Origin: Lactovum sp047974165 | GTDB lineage: Bacteria > Bacillota > Bacilli > Lactobacillales > Streptococcaceae | DNA length: 10,836 bases | Assembly (NCBI GenBank): GCA_047974165.1 | Contig: JBKECB010000095.1 | Location: 1-10,836, forward strand | Direction of reading: 5' to 3' | Part shown: piece by piece, positions 1 to 5,917 of the stretch | How positions within the stretch are numbered: the first letter of the stretch is position 1 | Layout: the number at the start of each line of letters is the position of its first letter | The notes under the pieces: model-generated | Database searches by the model: none | Seen by the model: the letters and a program-made list of their open reading frames with translations, nothing else | Told to the model about the DNA's origin: nothing | Translations under genes and position numbers: made by a program

Positions 1-140
1 CTATGATTGGGTTTTGCCTTGATTTTCAATCTAAAAAACTTACTAAGAAAATAAAAACTGTAAGATATTCTGATAAGCTATTAAAAGTAGAAAAGAGCTG
101 TAAAGCCTTTAAATACTTAAATTTGACAATCCTTAAGTAG
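1..140 (+). other. Possible 3' tail of an unidentified upstream gene
   Basis: One forward frame is open from the window edge to a TAG at 138-140, about 45 codons, with an internal ATG at 3-5. The translation is rich in Lys, Leu and Tyr and ends in NLTILK. It matches no family I recognise and has no motif. No good Shine-Dalgarno site can be checked because the sequence starts here. In DNA this AT-rich an open frame of this length could be chance. The region has no convincing terminator. It could equally be plain intergenic sequence upstream of trmFO. Confidence 0.15.
114..139. repeat. 7-bp inverted repeat upstream of trmFO
   Basis: TACTTAA (114-120) and TTAAGTA (133-139) are perfect inverted copies separated by 12 bases. 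The spacer contains TTGACA (123-128), a consensus -35 hexamer with no -10 at a usual distance. The repeat ends about 20 bases upstream of the extended -10 of trmFO. It could be a protein-binding site or chance symmetry in AT-rich DNA. Confidence 0.3.
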
Positions 141-166
141 ATTAAAAATTTGAAAGGTGATATAAT
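138..166 (+). promoter_or_regulatory. trmFO promoter, extended -10
   Basis: A perfect extended -10, TGATATAAT, occupies 158-166. The hexamer 17 bases upstream is TAGATT (138-143), a poor -35 with three of six consensus bases. The expected transcription start is about 171-174, at or next to the A of the trmFO ATG at 173. The TG of the extended -10 lies inside AAAGGTGA (153-160), which also resembles a Shine-Dalgarno site. Confidence 0.6.
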
Positions 167-172
167 ACTAAT

Positions 173-1519
173 ATGAAAAAAGCACATATTAATGTTATTG
201 GAGCAGGGCTTGCAGGCTCTGAAGCAGCCTATCAGATTGTAAAGCGTGGAATTCCTGTACACCTCTATGAGTTACGAAATGCTGAAAAGTCAACACCACA
301 GCATAAAACAGAAAAATTTGCCGAGTTAGTATGTTCAAACTCTTTTCGAGCAGCAGCAATCACAAATGCAGTGGGACTTTTAAAAGAAGAAATGAGGCAG
401 CTGGACTCTTTAATTATTAAAAGTGGAGACCAGACGACTGTACCAGCTGGTGGAGCGATGGCTGTCGATAGAGAGAAGTTTTCTGAGCAGGTGACAGAGT
501 TCTTGACAGACCATCCATTGATTACAGTCATTCGTCAAGAGTTGACTAAAATTCCTGAAGATGAGATTACGATTATTGCAACAGGACCGCTAACGTCAGA
601 AGCTTTAGCTGAAAAAATTCATGACTTAAATGGAGGAGCAGGTTTTTATTTCTATGATGCAGCTGCACCTATTATTTCAGCAGAAAGTATTGATTTATCT
701 AAAGTATACTTAAAATCTCGCTATGATAAAGGAGAAGCTGCTTATCTTAATGCTCCGATGACAAAGGCTGAATTTAAAGATTTTCAGGCAGCATTAATTT
801 CAGCTGAGGAAGCTCCTTTAAATAGTTTTGAAGATATGAAAGTTTTTGAAGGTTGTATGCCTATTGAGGAAATGGCAAAGCGTGGTTATAAAACAATGCT
901 TTATGGTCCTATGAAGCCTGTTGGTTTAGAATATCCTGAAGATTATGGAGGTCCACGAGATGGTGACTTTAAAACGCCTTATGCAGTAGTTCAGCTTCGG
1001 CAAGATAATGTCTCAGCCTCAATGTATAATATTGTGGGATTTCAAACACATCTCAAATGGGGGGAGCAAAAACGTGTATTTAGCATGATTCCAGGTCTTG
1101 AAAATGCTGAATTTGTCCGATATGGTGTAATGCATCGAAACTCTTATATGGATTCTCCAAATCTTTTGACAGAAAGTTTTAGAAGTCGAAAACAATCCAA
1201 TCTTTTCTTTGCAGGGCAGATGACAGGAGTAGAAGGTTATGTTGAGTCAGCAGCAAGTGGACTTGTAGCGGGAATTAATGCCGTAAAACTTTTCAAAGAA
1301 GAAGAGGAAGTGATTTTCCCAAGGACAACAGCTATTGGAAGCCTTCCTTATTATATTACTCACGCCTCTAGTAAACATTTTCAGCCAATGAATGTAACTT
1401 TTGGGATTATCGCTGAACTTTCAGGTGAGCGTATTCGTGATAAAAAAGAGCGTTATAAAAAGATTGCAGAGCGAGCTCTTTTAACGATTCAATCAATTAT
1501 TGACAAAGAAAAAATCTGA
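173..1519 (+). CDS. trmFO: tRNA m5U54 methyltransferase TrmFO (folate/FAD-dependent)
   Basis: This 448-residue protein is the flavoprotein that methylates U54 in the T-loop of tRNA, using 5,10-methylenetetrahydrofolate and reduced FAD; it was formerly called Gid. The N-terminus has the dinucleotide-binding motif G10-A-G12-LA-G15. Cys54 in CSNSFR and Cys228 in FEGCMP correspond to the two cysteines studied in the Bacillus enzyme. The C-terminal FAD signature FAGQMTGVEGYVESAASG is intact. Length is close to the family norm of about 435-450. ATG 173 is chosen because the GxGxxG motif begins ten residues later, as in homologues. The Shine-Dalgarno-like AAAGGTGA at 153-160 is about 12 bases from the ATG, which is long, and it overlaps the -10. 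The gene converges on the AIM24 gene, and its stop codon lies inside the shared terminator. Identification is secure. Confidence 0.97.
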   Translation: MKKAHINVIGAGLAGSEAAYQIVKRGIPVHLYELRNAEKSTPQHKTEKFAELVCSNSFRAAAITNAVGLLKEEMRQLDSLIIKSGDQTTVPAGGAMAVDREKFSEQVTEFLTDHPLITVIRQELTKIPEDEITIIATGPLTSEALAEKIHDLNGGAGFYFYDAAAPIISAESIDLSKVYLKSRYDKGEAAYLNAPMTKAEFKDFQAALISAEEAPLNSFEDMKVFEGCMPIEEMAKRGYKTMLYGPMKPVGLEYPEDYGGPRDGDFKTPYAVVQLRQDNVSASMYNIVGFQTHLKWGEQKRVFSMIPGLENAEFVRYGVMHRNSYMDSPNLLTESFRSRKQSNLFFAGQMTGVEGYVESAASGLVAGINAVKLFKEEEEVIFPRTTAIGSLPYYITHASSKHFQPMNVTFGIIAELSGERIRDKKERYKKIAERALLTIQSIIDKEKI

Positions 1520-1538
1520 ATTTATATTTCAGATTTTT
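1510..1538. terminator. Two-way terminator between trmFO and the AIM24 gene
   Basis: A perfect 11-bp stem pairs AAAAATCTGAA (1510-1520) with TTCAGATTTTT (1528-1538) around a 7-base loop. The T-tract follows on one strand and the mirrored A-tract serves the other strand, so it can end both converging genes. The TGA of trmFO (1517-1519) is inside the left arm. The stop codon of the opposite gene is just beyond, at 1543-1545. Confidence 0.8.
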
Positions 1539-1542
1539 AAGT

Positions 1543-2325
1543 TTAAATTATAGATTTATCTAGATTTTTAACTACTGGGCTCATTAAAATTTTTCCAGTT
1601 CCTTTATAAACATTGACAAGTCCTTCACCTGAGGCAGCTGACCCAAGGAGTGATTTTCCTGAACGCTCAACGGTAAATTTTAGGCTTGATGACCAAGCGA
1701 TTGCCATTGACCCATCTATTTTTATCGTGTCATCCTCTAAATAAATTTCAATAAGTTCTTCACGTGGGCAGCTAGATTCAAGAGCAACGACTCCTTGACC
1801 TGTAAGTCCTAGATTAAAGAGTCCTTCATTTCCAAGTGCAGCAGAGGAAATATTTGAACGCATAATTGCCTTATGCTCAATAGAGTTATGACAAGAAAGG
1901 AAAAATCCATCTTCTAGAACGATACTGCCATTCCAGTTAGACAAGTCTTCAAGTAGAATATACTTGTAAGTAGGCTCTAGAATGACTTGTCCTTCTCCAA
2001 CATATTCAGGCTTAATGGCTGACTCACCGGTAGCAGAACCACGAAGTGACTTTTTTAAGAAATCTCCAACTCCTTTGAGACCAGTTGTTGATTTAACATC
2101 ACCAATCATCCACTGCATGGCGCCAGATTGAAGAATAACGTCCGAAGTTGAAAGATCACAAATAACTTGTCGTCTGTGAATGTTCATTTTTGCAGCAAAG
2201 TATTCTGAAATAGCACTGTCATAGCTGACGCTGAGGTCACGCTTAAACTCAATAACTTTAAATGCTCCTTTCTCTTCTAAAACCTGAACATCATCATTAT
2301 CAATAAAATTTTTAATCTGGTACAT
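1543..2325 (-). CDS. AIM24 (DUF124) family protein
   Basis: This 260-residue protein belongs to the AIM24 family, named after a yeast mitochondrial protein and widespread in bacteria. The fold is a beta-rich one related to TRAP, and the bacterial function is not established. The sequence is rich in short beta-type segments and glycines. The C-terminal part shows the family pattern: GLTGQGVVALES, then a negatively charged stretch leading to IDGSMAIAWSSS, then ASGEGLVNVYKGTGKI. There is no signal peptide or membrane segment, so it is probably cytoplasmic. ATG 2325 is chosen over an in-frame TTG at 2337 because GGAGG (2331-2335) sits five bases before the ATG and the TTG overlaps that ribosome site. 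It is monocistronic, convergent with trmFO and divergent from the permuted NlpC/P60 gene. Confidence 0.88.
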   Translation of the reverse strand: MYQIKNFIDNDDVQVLEEKGAFKVIEFKRDLSVSYDSAISEYFAAKMNIHRRQVICDLSTSDVILQSGAMQWMIGDVKSTTGLKGVGDFLKKSLRGSATGESAIKPEYVGEGQVILEPTYKYILLEDLSNWNGSIVLEDGFFLSCHNSIEHKAIMRSNISSAALGNEGLFNLGLTGQGVVALESSCPREELIEIYLEDDTIKIDGSMAIAWSSSLKFTVERSGKSLLGSAASGEGLVNVYKGTGKILMSPVVKNLDKSII

Positions 2326-2364
2326 ATTTTCCTCCAATTTATATAGAAATAAAGTGATAGGTAA

Positions 2365-2394
2365 ATTATAGCATATTATAGTGCTTAAATTTAA
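2365..2394 (-). promoter_or_regulatory. Promoter of the AIM24 gene
   Basis: On the minus strand there is an extended -10, TGCTATAAT, at 2373-2365. A weak -35, TTAAAT (2394-2389), lies 18 bases upstream. A second TATAAT copy (2380-2375) lies ten bases further upstream without the TG. The predicted start leaves a leader of about 35 bases before the ATG at 2325. Confidence 0.6.
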
Positions 2395-2412
2395 TTAGTC
2401 ACCTTTTAAAAC

Positions 2413-2440
2413 TTGTAAGATTTTTATTTTTTGTTAAAAT
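2413..2440 (+). promoter_or_regulatory. Promoter of the permuted NlpC/P60 gene
   Basis: TTGTAA (2413-2418, four of six -35 bases) and the extended -10 TGTTAAAAT (2432-2440) are 16 bases apart. The expected transcript start is about 2446-2448. This rules out an in-frame TTG at 2431 as the start codon because it would lie inside the -10. The promoter diverges from that of the AIM24 gene; the two -10 elements are about 60 bases apart. Confidence 0.6.
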
Positions 2441-2475
2441 ATAAGAGTGGTTTTTCAAAGAAAGGGGAACGTGAG

Positions 2476-3567
2476 ATGGTTTTAAAAAATTCATATATAA
2501 AATTAATGCAAGTTACTTCGCTTGCTTTGTTTATTTATGTTATTTTTACAAATAATCTTCTTATTTTTGAAGTTACATTTTTAATAACAACTTTATCTTT
2601 TTCATTTTATTTACTTTATAAAAAAAGTGATCTGTTATTAAACTCTACATTTTGTTTACTCTATATTATAGTTTTTATAATAATAGAAAATTTAAATTCT
2701 TTTTATTTTTATACCAATGATAGTTTATTAAGATTTTTAATTTTAAAAAAGCTTGTTCTTATTACTCTTACTTTTAGTTCGTTTTTTTTAATTTATTTGA
2801 ACTATATTTATATTAAAGGTCAGTATTTATCTGTTAAAGACTTACCTAGAGTAAGTTTTGAAGTTTTTCAACAGCTATGTGGTAAAGGTCTCAGCTATAA
2901 GGATTCTTTAAAAAAAACAAAGCCTTTATTTTCTAAAACTAACCTTGTCGGAATTGCTCAAGATATTCCCAAGCACAGTGTAAGAAAGTATATTAATAAA
3001 GAGACTTTAACTCAGAACTACTTTAAAAAATGCCAAGAGACTTTAAATGATTTACATATTTATTTAGTTATTTCAAGTACAGGAAGTCCAGCAAGTGAGC
3101 TTTTATCCGTATTTACGCAAAAAGTTTATAATCATATTTCATTAAGTTTTGATAAAGATCTTGAGACTGTTGTTAGTTATAATGGAGGAGAAAATATTAG
3201 TTTTCCTGGTTTAAATCAAGAACAGTTGGAGTTTTTTAATAAAAAAGAAGATGCTTCTTTACTTATTTATAGCTTAGAGTTAAGTCAAGAACAAAAAATA
3301 AAAATACTTGAGAATATAAGTGAAATAAATAAGACAGGAAGTGCTTATAATTGGATTGGATTATTGTCTAATATGAAGCTAAAGCCTAATATTATGTACT
3401 GTTCTCAGTTTATTTATAAAATTTTAGAAAAGACAGATTTACTTTATTTTAAAGCTGAGGAAAAAATTATTAAACCAACAGATTTTATAGAGAAAGATTA
3501 TTATCGAAAATTAAAATTCTGTAAGGAAATCAAATTTAATGACTATCAAAAGAGTTATCGTTTATAA
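2476..3567 (+). CDS. Membrane-anchored permuted NlpC/P60 (papain-like, YiiX/YaeF-type) protein
   Basis: This is a 363-residue protein in two parts. Residues about 8-112 hold four hydrophobic segments (near 8-26, 29-48, 53-72 and 86-112). A linker follows containing AQDIPKHSVRKYINKETLT (161-179). From about 194 to the end is a domain I recognise as circularly permuted NlpC/P60. Its signature parts are SSTGSPASELLSVFT (200-214), YNHISLSFD (218-226) with the probable catalytic His220, YNWIGLL (291-297), and YCSQFIYKILE (308-318) with the probable nucleophile Cys309. In permuted members the histidine precedes the cysteine, as here. Related domains act on lipids, peptides or amide bonds; the substrate here is unknown. 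ATG 2476 follows AAAGGGGA (2461-2468) at seven bases. No terminator is visible before the next gene. The gene looks more AT-rich than its neighbours. The family assignment is from memory of motifs. Confidence 0.8.
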   Translation: MVLKNSYIKLMQVTSLALFIYVIFTNNLLIFEVTFLITTLSFSFYLLYKKSDLLLNSTFCLLYIIVFIIIENLNSFYFYTNDSLLRFLILKKLVLITLTFSSFFLIYLNYIYIKGQYLSVKDLPRVSFEVFQQLCGKGLSYKDSLKKTKPLFSKTNLVGIAQDIPKHSVRKYINKETLTQNYFKKCQETLNDLHIYLVISSTGSPASELLSVFTQKVYNHISLSFDKDLETVVSYNGGENISFPGLNQEQLEFFNKKEDASLLIYSLELSQEQKIKILENISEINKTGSAYNWIGLLSNMKLKPNIMYCSQFIYKILEKTDLLYFKAEEKIIKPTDFIEKDYYRKLKFCKEIKFNDYQKSYRL

Positions 3568-3600
3568 TATTTATTTAAAAGAGATAGAAGAATGGAAATA

Positions 3601-3609
3601 TGATATAAT
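3601..3609 (+). promoter_or_regulatory. Extended -10 promoter of the CNNM/CorC-type gene
   Basis: TGATATAAT at 3601-3609 is a perfect extended -10. The position 17 bases upstream (3581-3586) reads GAGATA, so there is no useful -35. The expected start is near 3616, giving a leader of about 28 bases. ATATAAT (3603-3609) and ATTATAT (3616-3622) form a 7-bp inverted repeat across the -10 and the start site. Confidence 0.55.
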
Positions 3610-3643
3610 AAAGCCATTATATTCTAGAGGAGAATAAAAGAAA

Positions 3644-4951
3644 ATGCCAGACCCCGCCAGTCAGTCGATCTTTGTACAAGTGATATTACTGATTATTTTT
3701 ACAGTTATTAATGCCTTCTTTTCGGCTGCAGAAATGTCGTTAGTTTCTCTATCACGTGCAAAGGTAGAACAAAAAGCCAGTGAAGGAAGCAAGGCACATA
3801 AAAATCTAATTAAAGTTTTAGATGAGCCAGCAAATTTTTTATCAACTGTTCAAGTTGGTATTACTTTAATACAAATTTTGTTGGGAACTGCACTTTCAGA
3901 TAGTTTGACAGAAAAGCTCATTCCTATTTTAGGTGAAGATTTAAAAATTGTAGCTCAAATTCTTGTACTTGCTATCTTGACTTATATTTCTATTGTTTTT
4001 GGAGAGTTATATCCTAAACGTATTGCTCAAAATCTGAAGGAAAAGCTCGCATTAATTGTGGTGCGTCCTATCCAAGTGATTGGTTTTATTGCTCGTCCTT
4101 TTGTTTGGTTACTTGCAAGTTCAACAAATTTTTTAAGTCGTATCACACCTATGACTTTTGATGATAATTCAGAGACAATGTCACGTGATGAGATTGAATA
4201 TATCTTACATCGTAATGAAGAATCTTTAGATGATGAAGAGTTTGACATGCTTCATGGTGTCTTTAGTTTGGATGGTATGGTAGCACGTGAAATTATGGTT
4301 CCCCGTGTGGATGCTTTTATGGTAGATATTGAAGATAATACGCAGGAAAATATTAAGAAAATATTGTCAGAGTCTTTTTCTCGTGTCCCTTTGTATGAGG
4401 ATGATAAGGATAAAATCATTGGTATCATTCATACTAAAAGTTTGCTTCAATCTGCTTTCCAAAAAGGTTTTGAAAATCTTGATTTACGAGAGTTAGCACA
4501 AGATGCTCTGTTTGTTCCAGAGACAATTTATGTCGATGATTTACTTCGTCAGCTTAAACTTACACATAATCAAATGGCTATTTTATTAAATGAATATAGT
4601 GGTGTTGAAGGGATTGTAACTCTGGAAGATTTACTTGAGGAAATCGTAGGTGATATTGAAGATGAAACAGATATTGTCAATAAGGAGTTGAGTCAAATAG
4701 GAGAAAATCTTTGGGTTATTCAAGGACGCATGACATTAAATGATTTTAATGCTGAGTTTTCTACGCATCTTTGGTCTGAAGGTGTGGATACAGTAGCTGG
4801 ACTTTATCTAGATAAGTTAGGCTATATTCCTTCTAAAGGTGATCAGATTACAATACAGATTGATGATGAGGATAATGATGAACATTTAACGATTACTTCG
4901 TTAGAAATCTCAGATAAACGTATTGTAAAAGTGCGTGTAGAATTTCTTTAA
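3644..4951 (+). CDS. CNNM transmembrane / CBS-pair / CorC_HlyC-domain protein (hemolysin C-like, putative Mg2+ exporter)
   Basis: This 435-residue membrane protein has the full three-part CNNM/CorC layout. The DUF21 (CNNM) region covers about residues 8-175 with hydrophobic segments near 9-27, 65-84, 101-119 and 136-160. It includes NAFFSAAE (23-30) and GELYPK (120-125), both hallmarks of the family. Two CBS repeats follow, about 215-275 (starting REIMVPR) and 283-340 (with EYSGVEGIVTLEDLLEEIVG). The acidic C-terminal CorC_HlyC domain lies at about 352-433. Characterised relatives such as staphylococcal MpfA and the CNNM/CorC transporters handle Mg2+ efflux; the older 'hemolysin' name is probably misleading. 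AGAGGAGA (3626-3633) precedes the ATG by ten bases. The gene has its own promoter and a terminator of its own. I assign the family confidently and the substrate only by analogy. Confidence 0.92.
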   Translation: MPDPASQSIFVQVILLIIFTVINAFFSAAEMSLVSLSRAKVEQKASEGSKAHKNLIKVLDEPANFLSTVQVGITLIQILLGTALSDSLTEKLIPILGEDLKIVAQILVLAILTYISIVFGELYPKRIAQNLKEKLALIVVRPIQVIGFIARPFVWLLASSTNFLSRITPMTFDDNSETMSRDEIEYILHRNEESLDDEEFDMLHGVFSLDGMVAREIMVPRVDAFMVDIEDNTQENIKKILSESFSRVPLYEDDKDKIIGIIHTKSLLQSAFQKGFENLDLRELAQDALFVPETIYVDDLLRQLKLTHNQMAILLNEYSGVEGIVTLEDLLEEIVGDIEDETDIVNKELSQIGENLWVIQGRMTLNDFNAEFSTHLWSEGVDTVAGLYLDKLGYIPSKGDQITIQIDDEDNDEHLTITSLEISDKRIVKVRVEFL

Positions 4952-4976
4952 AAAAGTTAATAAAATTAACTTTTTT
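4950..4976 (+). terminator. Terminator after the CNNM/CorC-type gene
   Basis: AAAAAAGTTAA (4950-4960) pairs perfectly with TTAACTTTTTT (4966-4976) around a 5-base loop. The stem is 11 bp but only one pair is G-C, so it may be weak. It overlaps the gene's TAA (4949-4951). Its T-tract runs directly into the -35 of the pflA promoter. Confidence 0.65.
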
Positions 4977-5003
4977 GCTAATGTAGAAGAAATTTGATAA
5001 AAT
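4975..5003 (+). promoter_or_regulatory. pflA promoter
   Basis: TTGCTA (4975-4980, four of six -35 bases) is followed after 17 bases by TAAAAT (4998-5003), preceded by TG at 4995-4996. This is the best-spaced promoter in the window. The predicted start is near 5010. The -35 uses the last T residues of the upstream terminator. Confidence 0.7.
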
Positions 5004-5011
5004 TTAAAAGG

Positions 5012-5035
5012 ACTTATTTAAAAAGATAAATAAGT
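5012..5035 (+). promoter_or_regulatory. Hairpin in the pflA leader
   Basis: ACTTATTTA (5012-5020) and TAAATAAGT (5027-5035) form a perfect 9-bp inverted repeat with a 6-base loop. It starts within a few bases of the predicted transcription start and ends about ten bases before the Shine-Dalgarno AGAGGAA (5045-5051). No T-tract follows, so it is not a terminator. It could be an operator just downstream of the promoter or an RNA 5' stem affecting stability or translation. Confidence 0.5.
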
Positions 5036-5053
5036 TATTAGAAAAGAGGAAAT

Positions 5054-5833
5054 ATGACAGATATAAATAAAGTAACAGGTCTTATTAATGCAACAGAAAC
5101 TTTTGGTACTGTGGATGGACCAGGTGTACGTTTTGTTATCTTTATGCAAGGCTGTCGTATGCGTTGTAAATATTGCCATAATCCTGATACTTGGGCTTTA
5201 AAAAATGATAAGGCTGAAACTTATACTGTTGAAGAAATGATGAAAGAAGCACGTCGATATCAAGGCTTTTGGGGTAAGGATGGTGGTATTACAGTTTCTG
5301 GAGGTGAGGCCTTGTTGCAGATTGACTTTGTGACAGCTTTATTTACAAAAGCTAAAGAGCTTGGTATTCATACTACCCTAGATACAGCTGGGCAGCCTTA
5401 TAAGACGGATGACTATGTAACTGAGCGTATTGATACTTTACTTGAAGTAACAGACTTGGTAATGTTGGACATCAAAGAAGTCAATAATATGCGTCATATG
5501 GAGCTAACAGCACATAATAATGATAATATTTTGGAATTTGCCCAATATCTTTCAGATAAGGGGAAAGCTACTTGGATTCGCCATGTCCTTGTTCCAGGAG
5601 AAACAGACTTCGATGAAGATTTGATTAAGCTTGGAGAGTTTGTAAAAACATTAAAAAATGTCCTGCGATTTGAAATCTTACCTTACCATACTATGGGAGA
5701 ATTTAAATGGCGTGAATTGGGCTGGAAATATCAACTTGAAGGGGTCAAACCCCCAACGAGTGAGCGTGTGAAAAATGCAAAAGATCTGATGGATACTGAA
5801 AGCTATCAAGATTATCTTGAACGAATCAGATAA
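5054..5833 (+). CDS. pflA: Pyruvate formate-lyase activating enzyme (radical SAM)
   Basis: This 259-residue radical SAM enzyme makes the glycyl radical on pyruvate formate-lyase, which splits pyruvate into acetyl-CoA and formate during anaerobic mixed-acid fermentation. The motif Cys34-x3-Cys38-x2-Cys41 binds the 4Fe-4S cluster, with the family wording GCRMRCKYCHNPDTW. DGPGVRFVIFMQGC precedes it, and SGGEALLQ (82-89) is the SAM-binding GGE motif. The C-terminal part includes LPYHTMGEFKW. There is no second ferredoxin-like cluster insert, and the length is that of true PFL activases rather than of glycerol or choline system activases. ATG 5054 follows AGAGGAA at a short spacing. The gene for PFL itself is not in the window. 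The gene has its own promoter, leader hairpin and terminator, so it is probably transcribed singly and regulated apart from its neighbours. Confidence 0.96.
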   Translation: MTDINKVTGLINATETFGTVDGPGVRFVIFMQGCRMRCKYCHNPDTWALKNDKAETYTVEEMMKEARRYQGFWGKDGGITVSGGEALLQIDFVTALFTKAKELGIHTTLDTAGQPYKTDDYVTERIDTLLEVTDLVMLDIKEVNNMRHMELTAHNNDNILEFAQYLSDKGKATWIRHVLVPGETDFDEDLIKLGEFVKTLKNVLRFEILPYHTMGEFKWRELGWKYQLEGVKPPTSERVKNAKDLMDTESYQDYLERIR

Positions 5834-5851
5834 ATTAATGAAAATAAAGTG

Positions 5852-5878
5852 AAAAGCATGAAAATTCATGCTTTTTTT
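5852..5878 (+). terminator. pflA terminator
   Basis: AAAAGCATGAA (5852-5862) and TTCATGCTTTT (5865-5875) form an inverted repeat with T residues running to 5878. With a realistic 4-6 base loop the stem is about nine pairs. It lies 18 bases after the pflA stop codon. The last T of the tract is also the first base of the extended -10 of ppaC. Confidence 0.85.
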
Positions 5879-5886
5879 GGTAAAAT
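5878..5886 (+). promoter_or_regulatory. ppaC-pepT promoter, extended -10
   Basis: TGGTAAAAT (5878-5886) is an extended -10 that begins at the end of the pflA terminator T-tract. The bases where a -35 would sit lie inside the terminator hairpin and do not match the consensus. The predicted start near 5893 leaves a leader of about 25 bases with AAAGGAA (5902-5908) before the ATG. Confidence 0.5.
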
Positions 5887-5917
5887 GAGAACATCAAATT
5901 TAAAGGAAATAAATATA

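Noticed and set aside
123..128. TTGACA as the -35 of trmFO
   Set aside because: It is 32 bases from the TATAAT at 161-166, far too long, and nothing at 15-19 bases resembles a -10.
26..531. Minus-strand open frames opposite the start of trmFO
   Set aside because: They are antisense to a secure gene, have no ribosome site I can see and encode nothing recognisable. The same holds for minus-strand frames at 4027-4248, 5678-5869 and 7318-7500.
2326..2337. TTG start for the AIM24 protein at 2337
   Set aside because: It overlaps the GGAGG ribosome site that serves the ATG at 2325.
3644..4951. Calling the CNNM/CorC-type protein a haemolysin toxin
   Set aside because: The DUF21-CBS-CorC layout is that of cation transporters. 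The haemolysin name comes from an old annotation of relatives and nothing in the sequence supports a toxin.
5849..5917. N-terminal extension of PpaC from the ATG at 5849
   Set aside because: The extra 23 codons are the pflA terminator hairpin and the ppaC promoter. The ATG at 5918 has a good ribosome site and gives the normal family N-terminus.
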